Part shown: piece by piece, positions 1-5,044 of the stretch
How positions within the stretch are numbered: position 1 is the stretch's first letter
Layout of the letters: each line of letters begins with the position of its first letter
From: Bacteroidota bacterium
GTDB taxonomy: Bacteria > Bacteroidota > UBA10030 > UBA6906
Length of the DNA stretch: 5,044 bases
Direction of reading: 5' to 3'
Assembly: GCA_016844425.1 (NCBI GenBank)
Contig: JAERML010000156.1
Span: forward strand, 1-5,044
Notes under the pieces: generated by a model
Seen by the model: only the letters and a program-made list of their open reading frames with translations
Database searches by the model: none
What the model was told of the DNA's origin: nothing
Program-made: the position numbers and the translations under genes

Positions 1-227
1 ACGAATGAGATATCAAGGGGGAGGCAGAGCTTGGCAACGAACCGCTCGATCATTTCTCGTCGATAGCCCGTCACGATCACACAACGCCTGATGTCGCTGG
101 CGCAAAGCGCTTCCAAAGATCGTTGCAGCAGCGGTCTCCCCCCGACCGGCAGCAGGGATTTCGGGGTGGTGTCGGTCAATGGTCGCAGTCGTGAGGAGAT
201 ACCCGCGGCAAGAATGACACCAATCAT
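1..227 (-). CDS. Sugar-/alcohol-phosphate nucleotidyltransferase, N-terminal 75 residues (3' end outside window)
   Basis: The N-terminal Rossmann-like half of an NTP_transferase-family enzyme, which transfers a nucleotidyl group from NTP to a phosphorylated sugar or alcohol in the cytoplasm. The protein opens MIGVILAAGISSRLRPLT and continues TTPKSLLPVGGRPLL. This is the family signature: LAAGxxSRLRPLT (residues 6-18) forms the nucleotide-phosphate loop with Arg13, and Pro22-Lys23 carry the conserved lysine of the PKxLLPV motif. The ATG at 227 overlaps the upstream aminotransferase stop as ATGA, and I see no good Shine-Dalgarno, so translational coupling is likely. The short N-terminus resembles LicC/inositol-phosphate-type cytidylyltransferases as much as glucose-1-phosphate enzymes. 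The neighbouring CDP-alcohol phosphatidyltransferase makes a cytidylyltransferase the better guess, but nucleotide and substrate specificity lie mostly in the missing part. Family assignment is firm; substrate is inference. Confidence 0.88.
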   Translation of the reverse strand, partial: MIGVILAAGISSRLRPLTDTTPKSLLPVGGRPLLQRSLEALCASDIRRCVIVTGYRREMIERFVAKLCLPLDISF

Positions 228-1222
228 TTGTGCAACGATCGGACATGGGCAGGGATGGTTTGAGCGCCAACGATCTCTTTGAACGCTGCTACGACGAATG
301 CATTTTGCTCTTTTGTCCCGATTGTAATCCGGATGCAATCCTTCATGGTGAGAGGATACCGGACGAGAATGAAATTGGCCTCGGAACGGAATGGCGTGAA
401 GCCATCGAGCAGGGAAAATGTTTGGTAATATTCCTCCGTGTCCTCCCGCATCTGACGGGTGATGCGGCGGTAGTATTCTTTCTCATCAAGTGCGGCGAGG
501 GCGATTCGCTCCGTCAACTGGTTATAGCCAAGATAGCGTGCGCTGAAGGCGATGAGTTGTCGAAGGTCCGTGCCGATACATGCGTACCCGATCCGCAGTC
601 CCGCGAGGGCGTAATACTTCGAGAACGTGCGTAACACGACGAGTTGGGTATGGGAGTCAAGAAGACGTTTCAGGTGGCTGTGTGATTCGTTGGTAAATCC
701 ATAATAAGCCTCATCAAGCACGATGATGGAGGAACTGCAGTGGGAAATCAGGCTGGAAAGATCGTCGAGGCGCATGGTGTTCCCCGTCGGATTGCTCGGA
801 GATGCTATCAGAATGAGCTCAGGGTGGTGTTTGTCATACAATCGTTTGATCTCGTCGGTCCGGTATTCGAACGTCCCCTTCCCTTCATGCAGTGAATACT
901 CGACCTGCGTTCCCGAGACCTCGCTCGCAACCGACTTGTAATACCACCACGATTGCCTCGGCAGGAGAATTGTCCCACCCTTTTTGAGATAGCAATGAAC
1001 GACCTGTTTCAACATGTCTTCACTGCCGTAACTGAGAAGGATGCGCTCCTCGGGAATGCCAATCTCCTGGCTCAACCGGAAGGAAAGCTCACTCTTCCTG
1101 CCCCGGGCGAAATCGCGCGAATACAAACTGAGTTGCTCCAGGTTGGCTTTCCTCAGGGCATCGTAACATGCAGGGGCAGGGCCGTACTGGTTTTCGTTTC
1201 TGTCGAGGAGGATCTGACCCAT
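224..1222 (-). CDS. HisC-like class I/II PLP-dependent aminotransferase (332 aa), lacking a C-terminal segment
   Basis: Fold-type I PLP enzyme closest in pattern to histidinol-phosphate aminotransferase; CobD-type amino-acid-phosphate decarboxylases belong to the same superfamily. Numbered from the ATG at 1222: NENQYGP (10-15), YGSED (65-69) for the cofactor-phosphate loop, SNPTG (143-147), DEAY (170-173) with the aspartate that pairs with the pyridine nitrogen, SK (201-202) with the Schiff-base lysine Lys202, GLRIGY (208-213), and IRITIGT (297-303), whose Arg298 corresponds to the substrate-phosphate/carboxylate arginine. AAAGGA (1233-1228) lies 5 nt from the 1222 ATG. The ATG at 1228 would put the SD inside or against the start codon, so 1222 is preferred. 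The gene ends in an ATGA overlap with the nucleotidyltransferase and follows the CDP-alcohol phosphatidyltransferase by about 70 bp. No his genes are visible, so a role in histidine synthesis is not supported. Oddity: only about 8 residues separate NFILVR (283-288) from IRITIG where family members have about 30. Confidence 0.9.
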   Translation of the reverse strand: MGQILLDRNENQYGPAPACYDALRKANLEQLSLYSRDFARGRKSELSFRLSQEIGIPEERILLSYGSEDMLKQVVHCYLKKGGTILLPRQSWWYYKSVASEVSGTQVEYSLHEGKGTFEYRTDEIKRLYDKHHPELILIASPSNPTGNTMRLDDLSSLISHCSSSIIVLDEAYYGFTNESHSHLKRLLDSHTQLVVLRTFSKYYALAGLRIGYACIGTDLRQLIAFSARYLGYNQLTERIALAALDEKEYYRRITRQMREDTEEYYQTFSLLDGFTPFRSEANFILVRYPLTMKDCIRITIGTKEQNAFVVAAFKEIVGAQTIPAHVRSLHK

Positions 1223-1227
1223 GGTCA

Positions 1228-1233
1228 TCCTTT
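1228..1233 (-). promoter_or_regulatory. Shine-Dalgarno AAAGGA deciding the aminotransferase start
   Basis: On the minus strand the sequence reads AGGAAAGGATGACCATG. AAAGGA is a six-base match to the anti-SD complement and is followed by 5 nt before the ATG at 1222. The first ATG at 1228 shares its A with this SD, so the second ATG (protein MGQILLDRNEN) is the better start. Confidence 0.6.
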
Positions 1234-1292
1234 CCTAAAGAGTCAATTGTGAGAAGTGTCCGCGAACCTACACAAGATTCCTTGCTGTCCCA

Positions 1293-2195
1293 TCAGGGGT
1301 CAACGCCGACTTCCTTTCTCTTGGGTTCAAGTTGATGAAGAAGTGCGGCATCGAGGGCTCGTTGGATCCGGCGTTGCCAGAGAAACATTACTACAAGATA
1401 CAGATTGGCAGGAACAACCACCACCCATAAGAACACCTCCGGCTGGCCAAGAATTCCAGCCACAATCAGCATTGAGCGATTTGTTGTGGGACCGAGAAAA
1501 GTCCACCAGCGCATGATGCCATTGTTGTACTCGCGAAAGAGATCAGGTGGATATTGACGGGAAGGGGTTTTCTTTAGTTGAGAACGCTGCTGGACTCGAA
1601 GGTACTGGAGATAGAAAAAGAGGACAATCTTGCGAAAAGCCTGGCCCGCTTCAGCTTGCAGTCTGGTAAGCTCTCCCTGCGATTTGGTAACCTCCCGCGT
1701 GAGGAAGTTCTCCTCTCCGCGAACGGTAGAAAGATACTCCTGCTGATAATAGTCGAACATGATCGCGTGGAGAGCCGAGGTTAATCCTCCCGCAACGACG
1801 AGGTACCAGACCCCCGCTGTCCCTGCCAGCGATGCCATGCCTATGCCGAGACCGGTAAAGACTGCAACACTGACTATCCAGTCCACCACTCCGTCTACCA
1901 AACGCCCGAGCGGTGTCCCGCTATGCTGTAACCGGGCGAGCTGTCCGTCCATGCAATCCAGAAGGTTTGCAAAGGCATACCAGATTCCACCGAGTGCAAA
2001 CAGTCCAAGCGACAGATAGTATGCAGCAACGAGGCCGGAGACAAGTGAAAGAAACGTAATCTGGTTGGGGGTGATGGGGAGGCGGTAGATCAGTCGGACA
2101 AGGCCAAATGCAATCGGTCGGTTGAGGGCGAGGTCAATTACTTCCTCGACCTCAGCCATTTTCAGAGACTTTCGGTATTCGTCCAGTAGAGTCAT
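1293..2195 (-). CDS. CDP-alcohol phosphatidyltransferase family membrane enzyme (300 aa)
   Basis: Integral-membrane enzyme that displaces CMP from a CDP-activated alcohol and transfers the phospho-alcohol to a hydroxyl acceptor. The full catalytic signature D(x)2DG(x)2AR(x)8G(x)3D(x)3D is present: Asp80, Asp83, Gly84, Ala87, Arg88, Gly97, Asp101 and Asp105, i.e. all four metal-binding aspartates. ITPNQIT (41-47) precedes the first membrane helix, as is typical. Hydrophobic segments lie around 45-66, 68-79, 105-122, 127-147, 187-199, 241-250 and 254-273. A polar, charged stretch (about 148-186) and another (about 200-235, leading to LGPTTNRS) make it longer than the usual 180-220 residues. The N-terminal amphipathic segment ending in NRPIAF resembles inositol-phosphate-type members, but the substrate cannot be read off. 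The ATG at 2195 has GAGGA (2208-2212) upstream at a long 12-nt spacing. It is probably the first gene of the minus-strand block that continues with the aminotransferase and nucleotidyltransferase. Confidence 0.92.
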   Translation of the reverse strand: MTLLDEYRKSLKMAEVEEVIDLALNRPIAFGLVRLIYRLPITPNQITFLSLVSGLVAAYYLSLGLFALGGIWYAFANLLDCMDGQLARLQHSGTPLGRLVDGVVDWIVSVAVFTGLGIGMASLAGTAGVWYLVVAGGLTSALHAIMFDYYQQEYLSTVRGEENFLTREVTKSQGELTRLQAEAGQAFRKIVLFFYLQYLRVQQRSQLKKTPSRQYPPDLFREYNNGIMRWWTFLGPTTNRSMLIVAGILGQPEVFLWVVVVPANLYLVVMFLWQRRIQRALDAALLHQLEPKRKEVGVDP

Positions 2196-2274
2196 TGATG
2201 GGGCCCATCCTCATGTAAGGGAAAAAAGATCTGATATTCAAGATGGAAATGAACTGAGGAAGGCGCCCCAGAAG

Positions 2275-2304
2275 CTCACATCTTGTTCTCGATTTTCATA
2301 TATT
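2275..2304 (+). promoter_or_regulatory. Candidate sigma70-like promoter for pfkA
   Basis: CTCACA (2275-2280, 4 of 6 to TTGACA), an 18-nt spacer, then TATATT (2299-2304, 5 of 6 to TATAAT), in the AT-rich part of the divergent intergenic region. A second weak -10-like GATATT lies at 2317-2322. A start near 2311 would give a leader of about 46-88 nt depending on which ATG is used. No comparably good promoter was found for the divergent minus-strand gene. Pattern match only; if the host is a Bacteroidota-like organism with different consensus boxes, this call would fail. Confidence 0.28.
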
Positions 2305-2342
2305 GATTCGGTCTTTGATATTTCCCCACTGTTCTTGCCGTC

Positions 2343-2347
2343 GAAGG
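2343..2347 (+). promoter_or_regulatory. Possible Shine-Dalgarno for an alternative upstream pfkA start
   Basis: GAAGG lies 9 nt before an in-frame ATG at 2357, which would add 14 residues (MSNYLLQNQQSSRV) before the conserved MKLHRIG start. The ATG at 2399 has only AAGGG (2392-2396) 2 nt upstream, which is unusually close. Ribosome-binding evidence therefore favours 2357, while family alignment favours 2399. Confidence 0.35.
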
Positions 2348-2398
2348 TATCGCAGAATGTCAAACTACCTTCTCCAGAATCAACAATCATCAAGGGTC

Positions 2399-3484
2399 AT
2401 GAAACTTCACCGCATAGGTATCTTGACAGGCGGCGGCGACTGCCCGGGACTCAACGCTGTCATCCGGAGTGTTGCGAAACCGGCGATGGCACATTTCAAC
2501 GCCAAGGTTATCGGCATCATGGACGGCTACGAGGGGATGGTGGAAGGTCGCAACCGCGAACTGGCGCCTGGTGACGTAACCGGCATTATCAACCTTGGAG
2601 GAACAATCCTCGGCACCTCCAACAAGGGAGATCCGTTTCATTTTCCTATGGGTGTAGCACCGAACGTCCGGATCGTTGACGCATCCCAGCAGGTTGTAGA
2701 GCACTACCGCAACCTTCGACTGGATGTCCTGATCGCGATTGGAGGCGACGGGACGCAGATCATCGCTGACAAGCTCTCGGCCAAGGGGCTGAACGTCATC
2801 GGTGTTCCGAAGACTATCGACAATGACCTGGATGCAACGGATATTACGTTCGGTCATGATTCAGCGCGCGCTGTAGCCACGGAGGCCATCGACCGGCTGC
2901 AAACAACGGCGTCGGCGCACCACCGGGTGATTGTGGTGGAAACGATGGGGCGATACGCCGGGTGGATTGCGTTGGGTGCCGGGGTGGCTGGTGGTGCAGA
3001 CATCATCCTGATCCCCGAGATTCCGTTCTCGTGGGATTCCGTCTTTGAAGCGGTTCTGAAACGGAGCAAGGGGGCGAAGTTCAGTATCATCTCGGTTGCA
3101 GAGGGAGCGAAGCCAAAAGGGGGGGACGTCATGGTGAAGGAAATGGACAAGAAACGGACCGACCCGGTCCGGCTTGGTGGGATTGGTGAATTGGTTGCCA
3201 AGCGGATTGAGCAGGAGACCGGTCTGGAAACGCGCGTAACGGTGCTCGGTCATGTTCAGCGCGGCGGAAGCCCGACGGCATATGACAGAATTCTCGCTAC
3301 ACGGTTTGGCGCTGTGGCGTTGGAAGCGGCGTCGCGTGGTGAGTTTGGCGTGATGGCCAGCCTCCAGCGAAACGTTGTCATCACCGTTCCCCTGAAGGAT
3401 GTGGTGGGAAAACAAAGGCTTGTGCCGCCCGATTCGCAACTCGTATCTGCTGCGCGGGCAGTGGGGACGTGCTTTGGTGATTGA
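2399..3484 (+). CDS. pfkA: 6-phosphofructokinase (PFK-A superfamily, G104/K124 mixed type), 361 aa
   Basis: Cytoplasmic glycolytic enzyme that phosphorylates fructose 6-phosphate to fructose 1,6-bisphosphate. Motifs in order (numbered from the ATG at 2399): TGGGDCPGLNA (10-20) phosphoryl-donor loop; IGGDGT (114-119); PKTIDND (137-143) with catalytic Asp141, equivalent to E. coli Asp127; MGRYAG (183-188) with Arg185, equivalent to Arg171; PE (206-207); GHVQRGGSP (284-292) with His285 and Arg288, equivalent to His249 and Arg252. All fructose-6-phosphate and catalytic residues are present. Donor-specificity positions are mixed: Gly118 (E. coli Gly104) is typical of ATP users, and Lys138 (E. coli Gly124) is typical of the PPi-dependent lineage. 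Characterised enzymes with the G/K pair, such as trypanosomal PFK, use ATP, so ATP is the likelier donor, but PPi is not excluded. 2399 is chosen because the family begins directly at the first beta strand; the ATG at 2357 is an alternative. It is a single gene between divergent and convergent neighbours. Confidence 0.95.
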   Translation: MKLHRIGILTGGGDCPGLNAVIRSVAKPAMAHFNAKVIGIMDGYEGMVEGRNRELAPGDVTGIINLGGTILGTSNKGDPFHFPMGVAPNVRIVDASQQVVEHYRNLRLDVLIAIGGDGTQIIADKLSAKGLNVIGVPKTIDNDLDATDITFGHDSARAVATEAIDRLQTTASAHHRVIVVETMGRYAGWIALGAGVAGGADIILIPEIPFSWDSVFEAVLKRSKGAKFSIISVAEGAKPKGGDVMVKEMDKKRTDPVRLGGIGELVAKRIEQETGLETRVTVLGHVQRGGSPTAYDRILATRFGAVALEAASRGEFGVMASLQRNVVITVPLKDVVGKQRLVPPDSQLVSAARAVGTCFGD

Positions 3485-3532
3485 AGAAACAACATTAATG
3501 GAAGGGTGAGCAAGGAAATCCACGTTCTCTTC

Positions 3533-3904
3533 TCAGTCACGACTAGCATCAAGTTGATTCGCTATTGATGTTCCCAGCAAATGTCCGATGATGATCCTGC
3601 TGTCGTTGAGTGGGTCAGTGGAGGGGGAAGTGGATTGTGGGGTGACTTTTGCTGCGAGGCGAGTTGCCGCGGTGTGGACTTCAGAGGGAAAGGACGGCTC
3701 GTTCAGGAGATGACGGAGTTGGCTCATTGCATCGACGCCCCAGCCGGTTCGCCCGCTCTCCCGAAGCCAAAAGGTGATCGCTACGCCCGCCGCCCGTCGG
3801 GCACAGACCCGGGCCATGCCGTCGTTTCCCACGCTCAGGGCCTGCCGGCCTGTGGAGAATTCCTTCCTGAGCTGCCTCACCACTTCTTCGATCGTTGCTC
3901 CCAT
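3533..3904 (-). CDS. Conserved-looking 123-aa helical protein of unknown function, coupled to DNA glycosylase
   Basis: I do not recognise this family. The ATG at 3904 shares one base with the glycosylase stop (TGATG), the classical arrangement for translational re-initiation. This is the main reason for choosing it over the in-frame ATG at 3970, which lies inside the glycosylase gene. An AGGAG sits about 14 nt upstream within the glycosylase. The protein looks all-helical and soluble: an amphipathic start (TIEEVVRQLRKEF), a basic, alanine-rich segment ARVCARRAAGVAITFWL (about 33-49), a helix MSQLRHLLNEPSFPSEVHTA (about 60-79), a Ser/Thr/Pro-rich linker (about 88-97) and a final hydrophobic helix (DSRIIIGHLLG). 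There is no signal peptide or membrane segment. The opposite-strand reading frame in the same DNA (3581-3988) has no recognisable motif and crosses into the glycosylase, so I treat it as a shadow. Proximity suggests a link to DNA repair or simply co-transcription. Confidence 0.7.
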   Translation of the reverse strand: MGATIEEVVRQLRKEFSTGRQALSVGNDGMARVCARRAAGVAITFWLRESGRTGWGVDAMSQLRHLLNEPSFPSEVHTAATRLAAKVTPQSTSPSTDPLNDSRIIIGHLLGTSIANQLDASRD

Positions 3905-4692
3905 CACAACGAGAACTTCTCCTCGTGCCACGTGCGCGTCATTTCCAACCAGAAGACCAGCCCCCGCCATGGTCCGTACTGTCGATAGTCTCTTTCAATC
4001 GTTGAGTCTTTGACACGTCTCCCCTTTCTGTGAAGCTCAAAGTAGCGTGCCCGGACCCAGGAATCCAGTCCGAGATAATCGTAGCGGCCGATGAGTTTCA
4101 TAATGTTGCCTGCCGCATACGGTCCGATTCCTTTCACCTTCCTCATCTCTGCAAACAACTCATCTGTCGGAAGCGGCGACGTTCGCCATGATTCGAGGTC
4201 AAGATCACTGTCTGCCACACGCCTGGCAAGCTCCAGGAGGTATGGTGCCCGGTATCCTGCTTTTACCTCCTTCCTCAAAAACTTCTCGGAGGTTTCCGCA
4301 ATTGCCTGTGGTGATGGAAATGCGTGGTGACCGCTCTCGAACTCCTTTCCGAGTCTGTGGACAAGGTTCGTCACGATCACAGTCGTGAGCGCCCACGTGC
4401 AGTTGGTGGTACAAATCATCTTCACGGCATCCTCAAACACGGTCGGTGACCTGAGCATTCGCCCTGATCCGGATTCCGCGATCCATTTGAATCGTGGTAT
4501 GTTCCTGACTGCAGCATGAAATGGCGCAAAGTCCTCGTCGAGACGGAGGCACCGTGCCATCTGTTCTTTCACCGCCAGGCGTTGTTCGTGCGTGAGGGCA
4601 TGGTGGCTGTTGACATGGACGCGGACGGCATGTTCGGGAGAGTGTTCTTGAAGACTCGTCGTGAGAGAACGGAGGCAATGCATACCAGCCAT
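3904..4692 (-). CDS. AlkA/OGG-type HhH-GPD DNA glycosylase, main reading frame (frameshifted at N-terminus)
   Basis: Base-excision-repair glycosylase of the DNA-3-methyladenine/8-oxoguanine glycosylase superfamily, which flips out and excises damaged bases. Numbered in this frame from the ATG at 4692: a helical core with FEDAVKMI (86-93), a helix-hairpin-helix VKGIGPYAAGNI (186-197) that grips the DNA backbone, and GLDSW (208-212) with the catalytic Asp210. There is no lysine at the hairpin position used by bifunctional glycosylase/lyases, so a monofunctional AlkA-like enzyme is likely. Residues from about 22 (AVRVHVNSH) onward fit the family. The first 20 or so do not, because the true N-terminus is encoded in another frame upstream (4631-4777). 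The ATG at 4692 is therefore probably not a natural start. The gene follows the peptidase gene closely and runs into the 123-aa gene by a TGATG overlap. If the frameshift is real, the N-terminal subdomain is lost and activity is doubtful. Confidence 0.88.
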   Translation of the reverse strand: MAGMHCLRSLTTSLQEHSPEHAVRVHVNSHHALTHEQRLAVKEQMARCLRLDEDFAPFHAAVRNIPRFKWIAESGSGRMLRSPTVFEDAVKMICTTNCTWALTTVIVTNLVHRLGKEFESGHHAFPSPQAIAETSEKFLRKEVKAGYRAPYLLELARRVADSDLDLESWRTSPLPTDELFAEMRKVKGIGPYAAGNIMKLIGRYDYLGLDSWVRARYFELHRKGRRVKDSTIERDYRQYGPWRGLVFWLEMTRTWHEEKFSL

Positions 4693-4777
4693 GACTGCGG
4701 ACGGTCCGCCAGAACTCGAATCCTTCAGGAGTTGGCAGTGTTAGAGTAGTGGAATGACGGAGCGGTGTGCTGGGCAT
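4631..4777 (-). pseudogene. Displaced N-terminal part of the DNA glycosylase gene (different frame)
   Basis: From the ATG at 4777 this frame encodes about 49 residues, including TLPTPEGFEFWRTVRSHGW followed by YALPPFSHDESSRTLSR. These match the usual opening of this glycosylase family (a 'FxFWxTVxSHGWxxLPPF' block). Past about 4630 the frame degenerates into a Pro/Cys/Arg-rich stretch with no family resemblance, whereas the other frame picks up AVRVHVNSHHA. The ATG lies only 2 nt after the peptidase stop (TAG at 4782-4780), which supports it as the real start of the glycosylase gene. Joining the two frames needs a +1 shift, or equivalently a missing 3n+2 bases, near 4630-4640. It also leaves the loop a few residues short of what I would expect, favouring a small deletion over a one-base insertion. 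A sequencing or assembly error is an equal possibility. Confidence 0.72.
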
Positions 4778-4779
4778 TG

Positions 4780-5044
4780 CTACTTCGTTGAGAATAGAAG
4801 CATCAGCTTCACTTCGTCAAGCAGCGCATCGGGTGTGATCGCCTCGTTGCCGATCGTCCGGGCAAGTTCGTTCCCGTCCCACCGATCACCATGTCCCCAG
4901 AGTCCCCGCAGATATTCGCCGGCACCGGGGTGCTCGAACCAGTTGAATCCGAACTCTCTGCGCAGCTTTGCGCTCAACTGTGCCTCGAGGTACCACGCAC
5001 GAAGATAACTGGCCGAATAGAACAATGCATCGACATCCGAGAGG
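4780..5044 (-). CDS. C-terminal fragment of a probable M2/M3-like zinc peptidase (5' part outside window)
   Basis: The last 87 residues of a larger protein; the open frame runs off the window edge with no natural start inside (the TTG at 5025 is internal). The visible part reads SDVDALFYSASYLRAWYLEA, then a helical stretch with REFGFNWFEHP, AGEYLRGLWGHGD and ARTIG. This 'YLRAW..EAQL...L...FG..WF..P.AG..LR.LW..G' pattern is what I associate with the C-terminal helical end of gluzincin peptidases of the M2/M3 type. The HExxH zinc motif would lie upstream and is not visible, so the family is tentative. The stop lies 2 nt before the start of the glycosylase gene, so the two are almost certainly co-transcribed and possibly translationally coupled. 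Confidence 0.6.
   Translation of the reverse strand, partial: LSDVDALFYSASYLRAWYLEAQLSAKLRREFGFNWFEHPGAGEYLRGLWGHGDRWDGNELARTIGNEAITPDALLDEVKLMLLFSTK

Noticed and set aside
953..1252. Plus-strand open frames opposite the aminotransferase (also 230-634 and 723-941)
   Set aside because: These are antisense to a gene with a full set of PLP-enzyme motifs, and their own start regions lack convincing ribosome-binding sites or motifs.
2206..2241. Minus-strand TTGAAT-17-TTACAT as a promoter for the CDP-alcohol phosphatidyltransferase gene
   Set aside because: Only 3 of 6 bases match the -10 box and the near-invariant second-position A is missing; too weak to call.
2861..3523. Minus-strand open frame of 220 codons antisense to pfkA
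   Set aside because: It is entirely opposite a fully motif-supported phosphofructokinase. The product is rich in His/Arg/Pro and has no recognisable domain.
3546..3576. Inverted repeat AGCATCAA … TTGATGTT with a 12-nt loop, possible terminator for pfkA
   Set aside because: It has no T-tract on either side, only two firm G-C pairs and one G-T pair, and lies inside the coding end of the 123-aa gene (TSIANQLDA). It is weaker than a convincing intrinsic terminator.
3581..3988. Plus-strand open frame of 135 codons opposite the 123-aa gene and the glycosylase end
   Set aside because: It has Cys/His/Pro/Gly-rich low-quality composition, no motif, and lies antisense to two genes joined by a meaningful TGATG overlap; it is a shadow frame.

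Overview
This is a bacterial chromosomal window of moderate GC content (roughly half G+C by eye) with dense, operon-like gene packing. Nothing in it indicates a phage, plasmid, insertion sequence, CRISPR array, rRNA or tRNA. The phylum cannot be fixed from the sequence. The phosphofructokinase is of the 'TGGGDCPGLN / PKTIDND' lineage, seen in actinobacteria, several FCB-group phyla and others, so any taxonomic placement would be a guess.

Layout. Minus-strand block A (positions 1-2195) is read right to left. It encodes a CDP-alcohol phosphatidyltransferase (1293-2195), a HisC-like PLP aminotransferase (224-1222) and the first 75 residues of a nucleotidyltransferase (1-227, cut by the window edge). 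The last two genes overlap by 4 bp (ATGA). A divergent intergenic region of about 0.2 kb (2196-2398) separates block A from a plus-strand 6-phosphofructokinase gene (2399-3484). Minus-strand block B (3533-5044) faces pfkA across 48 bp (3485-3532), in which I see no convincing terminator hairpin. Read right to left, block B encodes the C-terminal end of a probable zinc peptidase (4780-5044, cut by the window edge), an AlkA/OGG-type HhH-GPD DNA glycosylase, and a 123-residue helical protein of unknown function whose ATG shares one base with the glycosylase stop (TGATG).

How the genes may work together. Block A has the parts list for a nucleotide-activated head-group pathway. A PLP enzyme that keeps HisC-type phosphate-binding arginines would make a phosphorylated amino compound, the nucleotidyltransferase would activate it, probably as a CDP derivative, and the membrane CDP-alcohol phosphatidyltransferase would transfer it to a lipid or other alcohol. 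This is inference from gene order; the substrate is unknown. Block B pairs base-excision repair with an uncharacterised small protein that is very likely translationally coupled to it.

Two irregularities stand out. The glycosylase N-terminus (residues resembling FEFWRTVRSHGWYALPPF) lies in a different reading frame from the rest of the gene, so the gene is frameshifted near 4630. The aminotransferase lacks about 20 residues that HisC proteins normally have between the 'NFILVR' strand and the 'RITIGT' strand, with the frame preserved. Either could be real decay or divergence, or a sequence/assembly error.
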